A DNA stretch of 64,000 bases, taken from NCBI GenBank assembly GCA_964420835.1, contig CAYQUO010000017.1, forward strand, positions 1-64,000, in the 5' to 3' direction. Below are positions 36,641 through 46,096 of this stretch, in pieces. The notes under the pieces are model-generated. The model was given only the letters and a program-made list of their open reading frames with translations, did no database searches and was not told the DNA's origin. The position numbers were made by a program, and so were the translations under genes. The number at the start of each line of letters is the position of its first letter. The first letter of the stretch is position 1. The DNA comes from CAYQUO01 sp964420835 (GTDB lineage Bacteria > Chloroflexota > Anaerolineae > Anaerolineales > Anaerolineaceae).

Positions 36641-37614
36641 GGGGTCAGAACCTGGCTGGCCCACTCCCTTTCCTGCTGGTACCATTCGACCATTCGACGC
36701 ATTCCCTCGTTGAGGGATACCTCGGGGTGCCACCCGAACAGGCGGCCAGCCTTTTTCACATTGGCCCAATTGGCCTGCATATCCGCCTTGTGAAAGGGAT
36801 GTTGTTCCACATGGGCTTTGCGACCGATCAATTCCTCCAACTGGCGGATCATTTCGTTCATGCTGATAACCTCGTGTCCGCCTAGGTTGACGATCTCAAA
36901 GCCAACCTTTTGCAAACCCAGGATGGTGCCGCGGGCAATATCATCCACATAAGTAAAGCCGCGTGATTGTTCACCGTTGCCGTTAAGGTGAACTGGCCGG
37001 CCTTCGGTAATCCACTGGACGAAGCGGAACATGACCATGTCCGGGCGCCCGGCAGGACCGTAAACCGTGAAATAGCGAAAAATTGTCACATCCAGGTCGT
37101 AAAGAAAGTGGTAAGCGTGACACATGGCCTCCGCCCCTTTCTTGCTGGCGGCATATGGCTGCAAGGGGCTGCTGCTGTCCGCCTCCTCCGGTGTTGGAAA
37201 AGGGGCATTGGCTCCATAGATACTTGAAGTGGATGCCAGAATGAACTTGTTCACCCCCTGCAGGCGGCTGGCTTCCAGTAGATTCAGCGTGCCGGTGGTA
37301 TTCGTGTTCAGGAAGGCCCAGGGGTCTTCCAGGCTGTAGCGAACACCGGCCCGCGCGGCCAGGTTGATGACCGCGGAAAAGGGGCCTTCTTTTTCAAACA
37401 GCCTGAGCAGGGGCTGGAATTCCGTAATGTCCTGCCGATGAAAGTGGAATGCGGGCAGGCGCTTCAACTGTTCCAGCCGCCAGTGCTTAAGCCGTACATC
37501 GTAGGCATCGTTCAGGTTGTCGACGCCGACAACCGTATGTCCGTCGCCTACCAGGAATTCGCTGACCCGGGCACCGATGAAGCCGGCCGCACCGGTAACC
37601 AGGTAAACCGCCAT
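36637..37614 (-). CDS. NAD-dependent nucleotide-sugar epimerase (UDP-glucuronate 4-epimerase-like)
   Basis: This 325-residue extended SDR has the G-A-A-G-F-I-G cofactor motif (8-14), D-N-L-N-D-A-Y-D-V-R-L-K typical of the UDP-glucuronate/galacturonate epimerases, and the catalytic Y154-x3-K158 with preceding S-T-S-S-I-Y-G. It converts UDP-glucuronate to UDP-galacturonate or an N-acetylated equivalent. It is preceded by a nucleotide-sugar dehydrogenase that could supply its uronate substrate; start and stop codons of the two overlap. Confidence 0.88.
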   Translation of the reverse strand: MAVYLVTGAAGFIGARVSEFLVGDGHTVVGVDNLNDAYDVRLKHWRLEQLKRLPAFHFHRQDITEFQPLLRLFEKEGPFSAVINLAARAGVRYSLEDPWAFLNTNTTGTLNLLEASRLQGVNKFILASTSSIYGANAPFPTPEEADSSSPLQPYAASKKGAEAMCHAYHFLYDLDVTIFRYFTVYGPAGRPDMVMFRFVQWITEGRPVHLNGNGEQSRGFTYVDDIARGTILGLQKVGFEIVNLGGHEVISMNEMIRQLEELIGRKAHVEQHPFHKADMQANWANVKKAGRLFGWHPEVSLNEGMRRMVEWYQQEREWASQVLTP

Positions 37615-38942
37615 CAGAGCCTCACCACTTTGGGATTGCCGGCGCCCATCTTCCCCAGGGCGTTGCGTGTATCGATGATCAGGCGGCTGGCGGCAAGGAT
37701 GGCAGGGTAATCATACCTGGAGTGATTGGTGACGATCACTACGGCATCTGCTGCCTTTGCCTCGGCCAGCAGGTCGCCATCCGGGATGGAAACCATGTCG
37801 AACTCCTCGTGGGCCAGGTGTGGGATGTGTGGATCATGATAATTGACGATGGCTCCCTTCCTCTTTAGTAGACCGATAACATCCAATGAAGGTGATTCCC
37901 TTAAGTCATCCACATCCGGTTTATAGGCAGCACCCAGGACGAGAACCCGGCTGCCTTTTAGAGGCAGGCCGCGTTCATTGAGGGCATCCTGTACCTTGCC
38001 CACGGTAAAGCGCGGCATGTTGGTGTTGATCTCAGAGGCCAGCTCAATGAAGCGGGCATTGTAATTCAATGAGCGTAATTTCCAGGACAGGTAAAGCGGA
38101 TCGATGGGGATGCAGTGACCGCCAAGCCCGGGGCCGGGGGTGAACTTCATAAAACCAAATGGCTTGGTGGCTGCAGCATCAATGACCTCCCAGACGTCCA
38201 CCCCCAACCGGTCGCACATGACTGCCAGTTCATTTACCAGGCCAATGTTGATCATCCGAAAGGTGTTCTCGAGCAGTTTGGCCATTTCGGCTACTTCCGT
38301 GGAGGAAACCGGGACAACGGTCTTAAGAGCCTGGCTGTACCAGGTCCGGGAGATCTCGCAGCAGGCTGGGGTGAGGCCGCCAACAACCTTTGGGGTGTTG
38401 TAAGTGGTCCAGTCCGTTCGCCCGGGGTCCACCCGTTCTGGTGAGAAGGCCAGGAAGAAATCGCTGCCGGCCTTGAGGCCACTGACCTCCTCCAGACGGG
38501 GAAGGACCATCTCCCGGGTGGTTCCCGGGTAGGTGCTGGATTCAAGGACGACAACCATACCCTTGTGCAGGTGAGGAGCGAGGGATTCGGTGGCAGTAAC
38601 AATGTAAGAGAGGTCCGGGTCGCCAGTCTTGCGCAGCGGGGTGGGCACACAGATGCTGACCGCATCCGCTTTCCTGAGAACAGAAAAATCGGTGGTTGCT
38701 GATAGCAGGCCTTTTTCAACCAGTTTTTTTAACTGCTCTGAATGAATGTCCAGGATATAACTTTCCCCGCGGTCGACCGCTTCGGTTTTTGACCTGTCCG
38801 GGTCAATGCCAATGACCTTGAATCCGGCTTCAGCAAAAACTACCGCCAGCGGCAGGCCGACATAACCCAATCCCAAAATTGCCACACTGGCGGAACGATC
38901 CTGCAGCTTTTTCTTCAAGCCATCAAAGACGGAATTTTCCAT
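37614..38942 (-). CDS. UDP-N-acetyl-D-hexosamine 6-dehydrogenase (WbpA/WecC family)
   Basis: This 442-residue protein has the Rossmann motif G-L-G-Y-V-G (24-29), the S-S-T-Y-P-G-T-T block, F-S-P-E-R-V-D-P-G, and the catalytic Cys277 in G-L-G-G-H-C-I-P-I-D-P. The pattern S-P-E-R-V-D-P-G and length match UDP-GlcNAc 6-dehydrogenases such as WbpA. It oxidises the C6 hydroxyl with two NAD to give an N-acetyl-hexosaminuronic acid. It seems to be the first gene of the overlapping eight-gene polysaccharide operon running down to 28605. Confidence 0.88.
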   Translation of the reverse strand: MENSVFDGLKKKLQDRSASVAILGLGYVGLPLAVVFAEAGFKVIGIDPDRSKTEAVDRGESYILDIHSEQLKKLVEKGLLSATTDFSVLRKADAVSICVPTPLRKTGDPDLSYIVTATESLAPHLHKGMVVVLESSTYPGTTREMVLPRLEEVSGLKAGSDFFLAFSPERVDPGRTDWTTYNTPKVVGGLTPACCEISRTWYSQALKTVVPVSSTEVAEMAKLLENTFRMINIGLVNELAVMCDRLGVDVWEVIDAAATKPFGFMKFTPGPGLGGHCIPIDPLYLSWKLRSLNYNARFIELASEINTNMPRFTVGKVQDALNERGLPLKGSRVLVLGAAYKPDVDDLRESPSLDVIGLLKRKGAIVNYHDPHIPHLAHEEFDMVSIPDGDLLAEAKAADAVVIVTNHSRYDYPAILAASRLIIDTRNALGKMGAGNPKVVRL

Positions 38943-39119
38943 GAATGATCAGATCCTCGTGAGGATGGTTCAATAATGGACAGAGTGAAATGCCCAACCT
39001 CCAATTTTACCAGAATGCCACAGCCTTGACCTGTTTTTCCGGTTCATAGAATGGACGGCCCACAATTTTCCGGAATCAGCAGGACCGTTATATGCCATCG
39101 GGCCCATTTATATGCTCGG

Positions 39120-41717
39120 TCATTGGCAATTCCGATTCTCATCGCACACGGGTGCCGGAAGCGGACATTTCCACTCGGTGACAGGCCAGCGTTCGAGAAG
39201 ACGAGGTTCTCCGCCTGGAGGCAGGACCAGCATTGCCAGGGCATCCAGCGAGCTGAACCCCGGGCACCCAATGACATAAACCAGGGAGCCATCAGGAAAG
39301 GAAGCGGGGGAGGCCTGCAGCGGAAGGATCACATTCCCGCCCGTCCTGTTTCCCAGGGTAAGGGTCAACCGCGGATAGGATTGGATGCGCAGGAAATTGT
39401 ACTGGTCAGGTTCCCCCCGGTCTTTTTCATAAAACCTTGGGTACAACGCCTGGCCCCAGGCCAGCCTGCCCCCTGCCTGCTGGAGGAAGGAGGTTATTTC
39501 CTCATCACCAAGCCCTGCCTGCTTGAATACTTCTTGCGCTGTAAGAAAATGCATCACTTCTTCAGGCTGCTGCGGGGGGAAACGAAGCGGGAACAATCGT
39601 TCAGAAAGTGGCAAGGATATTCCGGCAAGCAGGAAAATTAATACTATGACGAGCAGAGGTTTCGAGGGTGATGGATCTCGAACGATGCTCGAATGGTCAA
39701 TCACCCCCCATTCAAGGGATCGAAACCCGAGCCATATCCCCATCCATCGCACTCCTTCCACAAAGCCAACTGCATAATACAGAAAGAGCGCCCATTCGAC
39801 CGGTACTATGTAACGCCCTCCCGATGTGCGCGCAACGGCGGCAGCCAGCAGGTATGCAAGGTAAACCGCGAGTGGCACCAGGCCAGCCCAGCGATACCGC
39901 TTCCAGGCGCCCCCGACCCCCATGGCAACGACCATCAGGCTGAGATAGAGAACCACCACCCTGGCAGCCGGCAATGAGCGATCCCAGTCTGCACGCTGTG
40001 GCGAGTCCGGGAGGTTGGACAGCCTGGAAAGGTCATCATATACAAATCGGGTGGGGAGTGAAAGGCTGTTCGCCACCAGGTTGTGGAAAAAGTGCTCAGA
40101 CATGAACCCCAGGTAGGTTTCAGACTTCTCCTGGTAATTTCCAATAGGATCCCTGGAATCCTGGACAACAACTTCAGAGGTTGCAACGATGTCCGGATGG
40201 TAACGATGTTGGACGATCACACTTCTGAAGGTGCCCAGGACGTAAAATGGGTTTCCTATAACTCCGGATGTGCGGATCCCCCAGGGGACAAGGGTGGCAG
40301 TAAATACCGCCAGAAAGATGGCCAGTTGCAGGGTGGCAGCCCGCCATTGTCTGCCATAAGCCAGGATGACCCCTGCGATCACGAATGGCAGGAAGAGCCA
40401 GGGGTTGTGCCGTACCAGGGTGGTCAGGGCAAGGACACCTCCGGCAGCAGCCGTCCAATTCAAGCGATGTCTGTCACTCCTGACCCAGCCGGCAGCGCAG
40501 AGGGCGAAAGCCGTAAGCATCACGGCAGTTGGGATTTCGCTGAGGAGCAGGCGGGAATGGGATGTGCTGAGTGCAGTTGTTGAAAGGTAGGCGTTCAGCT
40601 CACGGCTGATCACCAGTGTTGCAGCAGCCAGGCCGGCTGGGCGGGAGTGAATTGACCTCCCTATAAGGTACACCAACGCAGGTAGGATCGCCAGGAAACC
40701 TGCCTGGAGGGAGAAAATCCGGGTATAGTCATTGCCAGCCAGACAGTGGATTATTAACAACAAAAAGGCGTACAGCGGCTTGTCGACCTGGCCTCCGCCG
40801 GCATATCCTTCCCCGATAATGGCATGCCAGGCGTCGAGGTCGTAGGTGACTGAATCGGAGAAGGGGTAATAAACCATTCCTGGAGGGTAGGGGCCGGGAG
40901 CAAAGAAACTGCGCACCATGGGCGCGCCCGACCAGAGGCCCGCCGAAACCAGCCACACGAATAGAAAAATCAATAGGTCCAGCCACTTCCCACCGGTATG
41001 CTTGGAATGATTCTTGGCTGGAGTCTCATTGGGCGAGAGGAGCAATAGCCCCGCCAGGCCGATTACAAAAGCCAGCCAGACCTGTTCGCCTTTTAGTGGC
41101 ACACCATTGTCGTTCCAGTGGATGGCGTCCGGCGTCAGACCAATGCGGGTGACGGCAATGATAAAAATCAATAATAAGAGCACTCCTGCCGCAACCCCGG
41201 CAGCCCTCAATGCCGGATGTTCCCATTTTAATCGTTCGCGGGATGGGGCTCCCTTTTTACAGAATATCCAGAGAAAAAACGTTTGCAGGCAGAAGAGAAA
41301 CAGCCACAAAATGAGGGGTGAAAGCCGCTCATAATACGCTGAAAGGTGGCCAAACCGATAGGCCGGGGTCCAGATGAGCAGCCAGCCAACCAGCGAACCG
41401 GCACCCATCAACCACGGCAGGGCACCAGCCAGACGGCCTTCCTCTTCAAGCCAGGCAACCAGGTGCATGCGCATTTTGGTTTTCCTGCCCGGCAGGCTGC
41501 CCAAAGCAAGACAAGCCATTCCTCCAAACAGGAGGAATGCCGCAATCCCCAGCCTGCCGGCGGAAAAGCCGAGCAGTAGGCTGTTCTTTGGGTCGGAAGG
41601 AATTAGGAAAAGGCAGGTCAGCAAGCCCAAGGCCTCCAGCCCGCAAAGGAGGAAGAAGACCTGGTAAATCCGCCGGTTTGTTATTTTCGGTGGCTGCTGC
41701 ATACGATGCTCATTCAT
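39120..41717 (-). CDS. Large GT-C-type membrane glycosyltransferase
   Basis: ATG at 41717 (or 41702) gives an 865-residue protein; the open frame reaches 41813. It has about 14 membrane helices, with long central loops. A D-A-W-H-A-I-I-G-E-G-Y-A-G-G-G-Q-V-D-K-P segment in an outer loop resembles the GT39/ArnT acidic loop followed by its conserved D-K-P. The C-terminal about 200 residues are soluble and presumably extracytoplasmic. It lies 177 bp upstream of the nucleotide-sugar dehydrogenase on the same strand, so it may belong to the same transcription unit. Confidence 0.7.
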   Translation of the reverse strand: MNEHRMQQPPKITNRRIYQVFFLLCGLEALGLLTCLFLIPSDPKNSLLLGFSAGRLGIAAFLLFGGMACLALGSLPGRKTKMRMHLVAWLEEEGRLAGALPWLMGAGSLVGWLLIWTPAYRFGHLSAYYERLSPLILWLFLFCLQTFFLWIFCKKGAPSRERLKWEHPALRAAGVAAGVLLLLIFIIAVTRIGLTPDAIHWNDNGVPLKGEQVWLAFVIGLAGLLLLSPNETPAKNHSKHTGGKWLDLLIFLFVWLVSAGLWSGAPMVRSFFAPGPYPPGMVYYPFSDSVTYDLDAWHAIIGEGYAGGGQVDKPLYAFLLLIIHCLAGNDYTRIFSLQAGFLAILPALVYLIGRSIHSRPAGLAAATLVISRELNAYLSTTALSTSHSRLLLSEIPTAVMLTAFALCAAGWVRSDRHRLNWTAAAGGVLALTTLVRHNPWLFLPFVIAGVILAYGRQWRAATLQLAIFLAVFTATLVPWGIRTSGVIGNPFYVLGTFRSVIVQHRYHPDIVATSEVVVQDSRDPIGNYQEKSETYLGFMSEHFFHNLVANSLSLPTRFVYDDLSRLSNLPDSPQRADWDRSLPAARVVVLYLSLMVVAMGVGGAWKRYRWAGLVPLAVYLAYLLAAAVARTSGGRYIVPVEWALFLYYAVGFVEGVRWMGIWLGFRSLEWGVIDHSSIVRDPSPSKPLLVIVLIFLLAGISLPLSERLFPLRFPPQQPEEVMHFLTAQEVFKQAGLGDEEITSFLQQAGGRLAWGQALYPRFYEKDRGEPDQYNFLRIQSYPRLTLTLGNRTGGNVILPLQASPASFPDGSLVYVIGCPGFSSLDALAMLVLPPGGEPRLLERWPVTEWKCPLPAPVCDENRNCQ

Positions 41718-41849
41718 CCTTATTGTAACTTGAAGGGAGGAAAATTGGTGAACATGTTGCTCAAGGACCTTCCCGGGCTTTAATTGTTGCCATTTCCCTG
41801 CTTTTCGATACAATTAGTTCAACCATTACCGAAAAACAAGGAGGCGAAA

Positions 41850-42329
41850 ATGAATCTGAAAGGCTGGACCCTGGTGATCATCCTGGCAGCACTTGTCATC
41901 ACCCTCGCTTGTGGATTGCCCTTTGGGCGGGATACAGGCGGAGATGTCGACAAGCCGCTGCAGGCGGAGAAAATGGATGAAAAAGTAGAGGAACATTCAA
42001 CCACACCTCTGCAGGGGGACGAGGTAGAACGAGATAGCCCGGCTGTGAATGGAGATTTCCCTCTTCCGCCACAGGCGCAGAATTTGATCGTGGTTGGAGA
42101 AGGGGCGATCAATTATCAGGTGAAAATGAGCTTGGAGGAGGTGGTGAAATTCTACCGTACCACCTTGGGAGGCCAGGGGTTGACAGAACGAGAGATCCTC
42201 ACCGTGATCTCCGATACGACATTTAATATGGCTTTTGATGGTTCTCCCAATGGCAAGGCCATCATCATTCAAGGGGTGGATCTTGGCAATGGGCAGGTGA
42301 ATGTGAACATTCGGTACGAGGATGTATAA
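41850..42329 (+). CDS. Hypothetical secreted or lipid-anchored protein
   Basis: ATG at 41850 follows AAGGAGG. The 159-residue product has a signal-peptide-like N-terminus (helix about 8-22) ending in T-L-A-C-G, a degenerate lipobox with Cys near position 21. An acidic linker is followed by a domain of about 90 residues containing S-L-E-E-V-V-K-F-Y-R and G-L-T-E-R-E. Such a domain with short helix and strand pairs occurs in many small envelope proteins of Chloroflexota; I do not know its function. Divergent from the large GT-C gene. Confidence 0.65.
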   Translation: MNLKGWTLVIILAALVITLACGLPFGRDTGGDVDKPLQAEKMDEKVEEHSTTPLQGDEVERDSPAVNGDFPLPPQAQNLIVVGEGAINYQVKMSLEEVVKFYRTTLGGQGLTEREILTVISDTTFNMAFDGSPNGKAIIIQGVDLGNGQVNVNIRYEDV

Positions 42330-42485
42330 CCCAAATTGTGAAATTGGAGAATAGCAAGAAATACTCCATTTGACAACAGAAGAAGCCATTCCCCGGTTAG
42401 TCGTACTTTTACGCAACCGGGTTCTCGGTTGGTGGCTTGCCGGTGAGAGGGTGGATTCTGTTCATACAGGCAGGGGAGATCGTCT

Positions 42486-43172
42486 ATGACAGAAGCCGAA
42501 AATATTTACGGAGATTTTAAGTCGCTTCAGGTGGGCAGCACACCGCTCGAATTACTGGTTTTTTATAAAGCCTTCCCCATCTCTTTTAAGGCGGTTGCCC
42601 AGGCTGTTACACTTCAATCTGTGGTCTTTAAGGTCATGCCACCGGGTTGTATTTGCATGGAAGCAGGTCAGCCTGCCTGGGTGATCACCGAAGAACCTTT
42701 GGGAACTGTCAAGGGCAGGGTTGTGGATATTAACCTGCACAAAGGGTTGGCAGAACTGGATGATTTCACATATTCAGATCTGCAGTTGGGTAACCGAAAA
42801 CTGGTGCGTATGCAGCCGGCGGAACCGATTCCGGCTGACCTGGAATGCAAGCAACATCGGTTCCCTGTTAAAGTCACAGACCTTTCCTTCAATGGTGCCG
42901 GAGTGAATTTGGAAACACGTTTGGAGTCGTTGCCAACTGGAGAAGCGTGCCTTTTATCTTTCCGCCTTCCATTGGGGGCAGTCCGTCTGCCGGTTAAGGT
43001 TATGGACATTCAGCCGATTGAAACCGGCCAGCATATCTCCCTGCTGTACAGCCAGCGCAGCCCGGAACGGACGGCCATTCGGCACTACCTGGTGGAACGC
43101 CGGGAGGAACTTCAGGAGGAAATCAGGCAGAAATACGAGGAAGAATTCAAAAAAGCAACGCGAATTCATTAA
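42486..43172 (+). CDS. PilZ-domain c-di-GMP-binding protein
   Basis: This 228-residue protein has an N-terminal YcgR-like beta domain (about 1-100) and a PilZ domain (about 105-200). The latter contains the c-di-GMP-binding pattern R-K-L-V-R (about 106-110) and V-T-D-L-S-F-N-G-A-G (about 131-140), matching RxxxR and D/NxSxxG. The C-terminus is a charged helix (E-E-L-Q-E-E-I-R-Q-K). It probably adjusts an envelope, motility or polysaccharide function to c-di-GMP. ATG at 42486 follows GGGGAGA. Confidence 0.8.
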   Translation: MTEAENIYGDFKSLQVGSTPLELLVFYKAFPISFKAVAQAVTLQSVVFKVMPPGCICMEAGQPAWVITEEPLGTVKGRVVDINLHKGLAELDDFTYSDLQLGNRKLVRMQPAEPIPADLECKQHRFPVKVTDLSFNGAGVNLETRLESLPTGEACLLSFRLPLGAVRLPVKVMDIQPIETGQHISLLYSQRSPERTAIRHYLVERREELQEEIRQKYEEEFKKATRIH

Positions 43173-43430
43173 TGAGAATGGCTCTGCCCGTTTAATCAAG
43201 AATGCGTTTTACAGTAAAACTGGAATTAATAATTTGGAATCAAAAGGGGGGAACGCTGATTTGTAATCCTTTACCGATGGCCTGCCATCCTCAATTCAGA
43301 CATCAAGAACGCTGCTATGAGCAGCCAGGAAGCCCTCACCGGGCAAGTGGGAAATCAAGGCAGAGAAGCGCCTAAATGGAGAAATCTTGGTCCAAACAAT
43401 TCCACCGGGGCAGTTTGGTCGAGATGCATG

Positions 43431-45113
43431 TCAGGAGATCTTTTTTTCGATCTTGGCCCAGGTATCCCGCAGGGTCACGGTCAGGTTGAAGACAAGGCTG
43501 CCAGGTCGGGTGTCGGGGTCGACGTAAAAGAAGCCCTTCCGTTCGAACTGGTAATGTTCTCCGGGTTTTGCCGATTTGAGGGAAGGCTCAACCTTGCAGC
43601 CGTGGATGATCTTGAGTGAATCCGGATTAAGGTCATCGATAATGCTGCGACCCTCACCCTTGCCGGGGATCTCGGCGTTGAACAGGCGGTCGTACATGCG
43701 CACTTCGGCATCCAGGGCAGATTCCGCCGAAACCCAGTGGATGGTACCCTGTACTTTGCGTCCATCGGGTGCCTAGCCGCCGCGAGTCTGCGGGTCGTAA
43801 CTGCAATGCACTTCTGTTACCAGCCCGGTCACCGGGTCACGGAGGAAGTCCTCGCATTTAATGATGTAACCATACCTCAGGCGGACCTCGCGCCCGGGAG
43901 CCAGGCGGAAATACTTGGGCGGCGGGTCCTCGCGAAAATCCTCCCGCTCGATATATAAAGTGCGCGAGAAGGGAACCTTGCGGGTTCCGGCAGAAGGGTC
44001 TTCCGGGTTATTCGTGGCGTCCAACTCCTCCACCTTGCCATCCGGATAATTCGTGATTACAACTTTCAGCGGATCGAGGACGCTTAGAACACGCGGCGCC
44101 TTGCGGTTCAGGTCTTCCCGGACTGCATTTTCCAGCAGGAGGATGTCGATCAGGGTCTCTTTTTTGGAAACTCCGATTCCCTCAATAAAATTTCGGATGG
44201 CTGCTGCGGTATAACCGCGCCGGCGCATACCCTGCAGGGTGGGCATGCGGGGATCATCCCAACCCTTTACATAACCTTCCTCAACAATTTGTTTAAGATA
44301 ACGCTTGCTGAGAACCGTGTATGCCATGAACAGGCGGGAGAATTCGATCTGACGGCTGCGGAATATGTCCAGTTTTTCAATGAACCATTCATAGAGTGGA
44401 CGGTGATCCTCGTAGGCCAGGTCGCAGAGGGAGTGCGTAACGCCTTCAATGGAATCGGACTGCCCATGGGCAAAATCGTACATGGGGTAGATGCACCATT
44501 GATCACCGGTGCGGTGGTGGGAGGCATGGATGATGCGGTACATGACCGGGTCGCGCAGGTTGATGTTGCCGGAAGCCATGTCGATCTTTGCCCGCAAGGT
44601 TCTGGAGCCATCGGGGAATTCGCCGGCACGCATCCGCTTGAACAGGTCCAGGTTCTCTTCAACAGAACGGCTGCGGTATGGGCTAAGGCGCCCGGGCTCG
44701 GTAAGCGTTCCGCGATACTCGCGCACCTGTTCGGCATCCAGGTCATCCACATAGGCCAGGCCTTTCTCAATCAGGCGAAGGGCAAAGTTGTAAAGTTGCT
44801 CAAAATAATCCGAAGCGTAGTAGACCCGGTCACCCCAGTCAAAACCAAGCCAGTGGATGTCTTCCATGATGGCGTCCACATATTCAACATCCTCCTTGAC
44901 AGGGTTGGTGTCATCAAAGCGCAGGTTGGTTTTTCCGCCAAAGGCCTGGGCAATGCCGAAATCGATGCAGATGGCTTTGGCATGTCCGATATGCAGATAG
45001 CCATTCGGTTCGGGAGGGAAGCGGGTGACAACCTGCTGGAACCTGCCCGTGCGCAAGTCCTCTGCAACAGCCTCACGGATAAAGTTCGTAGGTTCAACGG
45101 CCTGGTCGCTCAT
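43431..45113 (-). CDS. glnS: Glutaminyl-tRNA synthetase, interrupted by an in-frame TAG
   Basis: The first 446 residues (ATG 45113 after AAGGAG) are a normal GlnRS: F-P-P-E-P-N-G-Y-L-H-I-G-H-A-K for HIGH and V-L-S-K-R-Y for the KMSKS loop, then the first part of the anticodon-binding beta-barrels. Codon 447 (43773-43775) is TAG, followed in the same frame by 113 codons (A-P-D-G-R-K-V-Q-G-T-I-H-W-V-S-A and onward) to TGA at 43431. The whole is 560 codons, the length of E. coli GlnRS, and clearly one gene. Either UAG is read through (Gln by a CAG-like decoding is plausible), the gene is broken, or the base is wrong. tRNA-Gln(CUG) lies just upstream on the same strand, probably in the same transcript. 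Confidence 0.88.
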
Positions 45114-45175
45114 AATACTTCTCCTTCCCGGGGTAAAGAAAAACACCCTGTTGTTCAAGGTGCTTTCGGTTCAGG

Positions 45176-45246
45176 CTGGGGGCAAGGGATTCGAACCCCT
45201 ATTGACAGATCCAGAGTCTGCAGTCCTGCCATTGGACGAGCCCCCA
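45176..45246 (-). tRNA. tRNA-Gln (anticodon CTG)
   Basis: The acceptor stem TGGGGGC/GCCCCCA with discriminator G, anticodon stem GCAGA/TCTGT around CTCTGGA (anticodon CTG), and T-arm GGGGTTCGAATCCC are all present. It decodes CAG. The anticodon is not CTA, so this is not an amber suppressor in the simple sense. It lies 62 bases upstream of glnS in the same direction. Confidence 0.93.
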
Positions 45247-45261
45247 CCAAACGCAGATGGT

Positions 45262-45270
45262 ATTTTATCA
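45262..45270 (-). promoter_or_regulatory. Extended -10 promoter for tRNA-Gln(CUG)-glnS
   Basis: On the minus strand TGATAAAAT fits TGnTATAAT with one mismatch. The start would fall about nine bases before the tRNA 5' end at 45246. Confidence 0.42.
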
Positions 45271-45403
45271 TGCCGTTTTGGGAGTGTCCATAGGCCGCAG
45301 GGATCACGAGGACAGTTCACCCAATCATTGCCGGTTTTTGCACCACTTCACAACCACAACGGGTTGCTATGTCAAATTTCTGCCGGTTCCTTATACATGC
45401 TTC

Positions 45404-46096
45404 TCAATCTTCCTTGATGGTGATGCTCTCGATTGCATCGCCGCTGAAACCGGGTTTGGTTTCCGGGTTTCGCCTGGTGATCCCGTTGACCACATCCATC
45501 CCCTGGACAACCTGTCCGAAAATGGTGTATCCACCATTGAGCTGCGGGGTTGGCACGAAGGTAATGAAGAATTGGCTGCCATTGGTGTCGCGGCCGGCAT
45601 TGGCCATGGCCACCACACCCGGCTTGTCGAACTTCAGGTCACTGTCCTCGTTCCGGAATTTATAGCCCGGTCCTCCGCCGCCGGTGCCGGTTGGATCGCC
45701 TCCCTGGGCCATAAAACCATCAAGGACCCGGTGAAAAGTGACTCCATCAAAATAGCCCTGGCGGGCCAGGAAGACAAAACTGTTGACGGTGACGGGAGCC
45801 TTGTCCGGGTAAAGTTGGATGATAAATTCTCCGCCTTTGGCCATTTTTACCCGGGCTGAATATTTCCTTGCCGGGTCGATGCTCATTGGGGGAGCCGATG
45901 AATACGTTTTGGTGCCTACAAGCTGCGGTTCCGTGGCATTCACCTCGACCTTATCGGAAGCCTTCAAGCGATTGACAACAATGAACGCCACGATTGCAAC
46001 CAGCGCAATGACTGCTATTGCCCGAAGGTTTCGGATCTTCCGCTCCCTGGCGGCTCGATTAATCATTTTCTTTTTGGTTCTCTTTTTTGCTGCCAT
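45404..46096 (-). CDS. Membrane-anchored cyclophilin-type peptidyl-prolyl isomerase
   Basis: ATG at 46096 follows CAGGAGA; the longer open frame overlaps the flavoprotein gene and lacks a ribosome site. The 230-residue product starts with a Lys/Arg-rich cytoplasmic tail, one signal-anchor helix (about 28-46), and a cyclophilin domain (about 80-230) with F-H-R-V-L-D-G-F-M-A-Q-G-G-D and G-S-Q-F-F-I-T. These supply the catalytic Arg and the proline pocket. It would fold proteins at the outer face of the membrane. The gene overlaps the upstream flavoprotein gene by 38 bp. Confidence 0.88.
   Translation of the reverse strand: MAAKKRTKKKMINRAARERKIRNLRAIAVIALVAIVAFIVVNRLKASDKVEVNATEPQLVGTKTYSSAPPMSIDPARKYSARVKMAKGGEFIIQLYPDKAPVTVNSFVFLARQGYFDGVTFHRVLDGFMAQGGDPTGTGGGGPGYKFRNEDSDLKFDKPGVVAMANAGRDTNGSQFFITFVPTPQLNGGYTIFGQVVQGMDVVNGITRRNPETKPGFSGDAIESITIKED

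Noticed and set aside
45176..45246. tRNA-Gln as a dedicated amber suppressor
   Set aside because: Its anticodon is CTG, not CTA. It could only misread UAG as a near-cognate.
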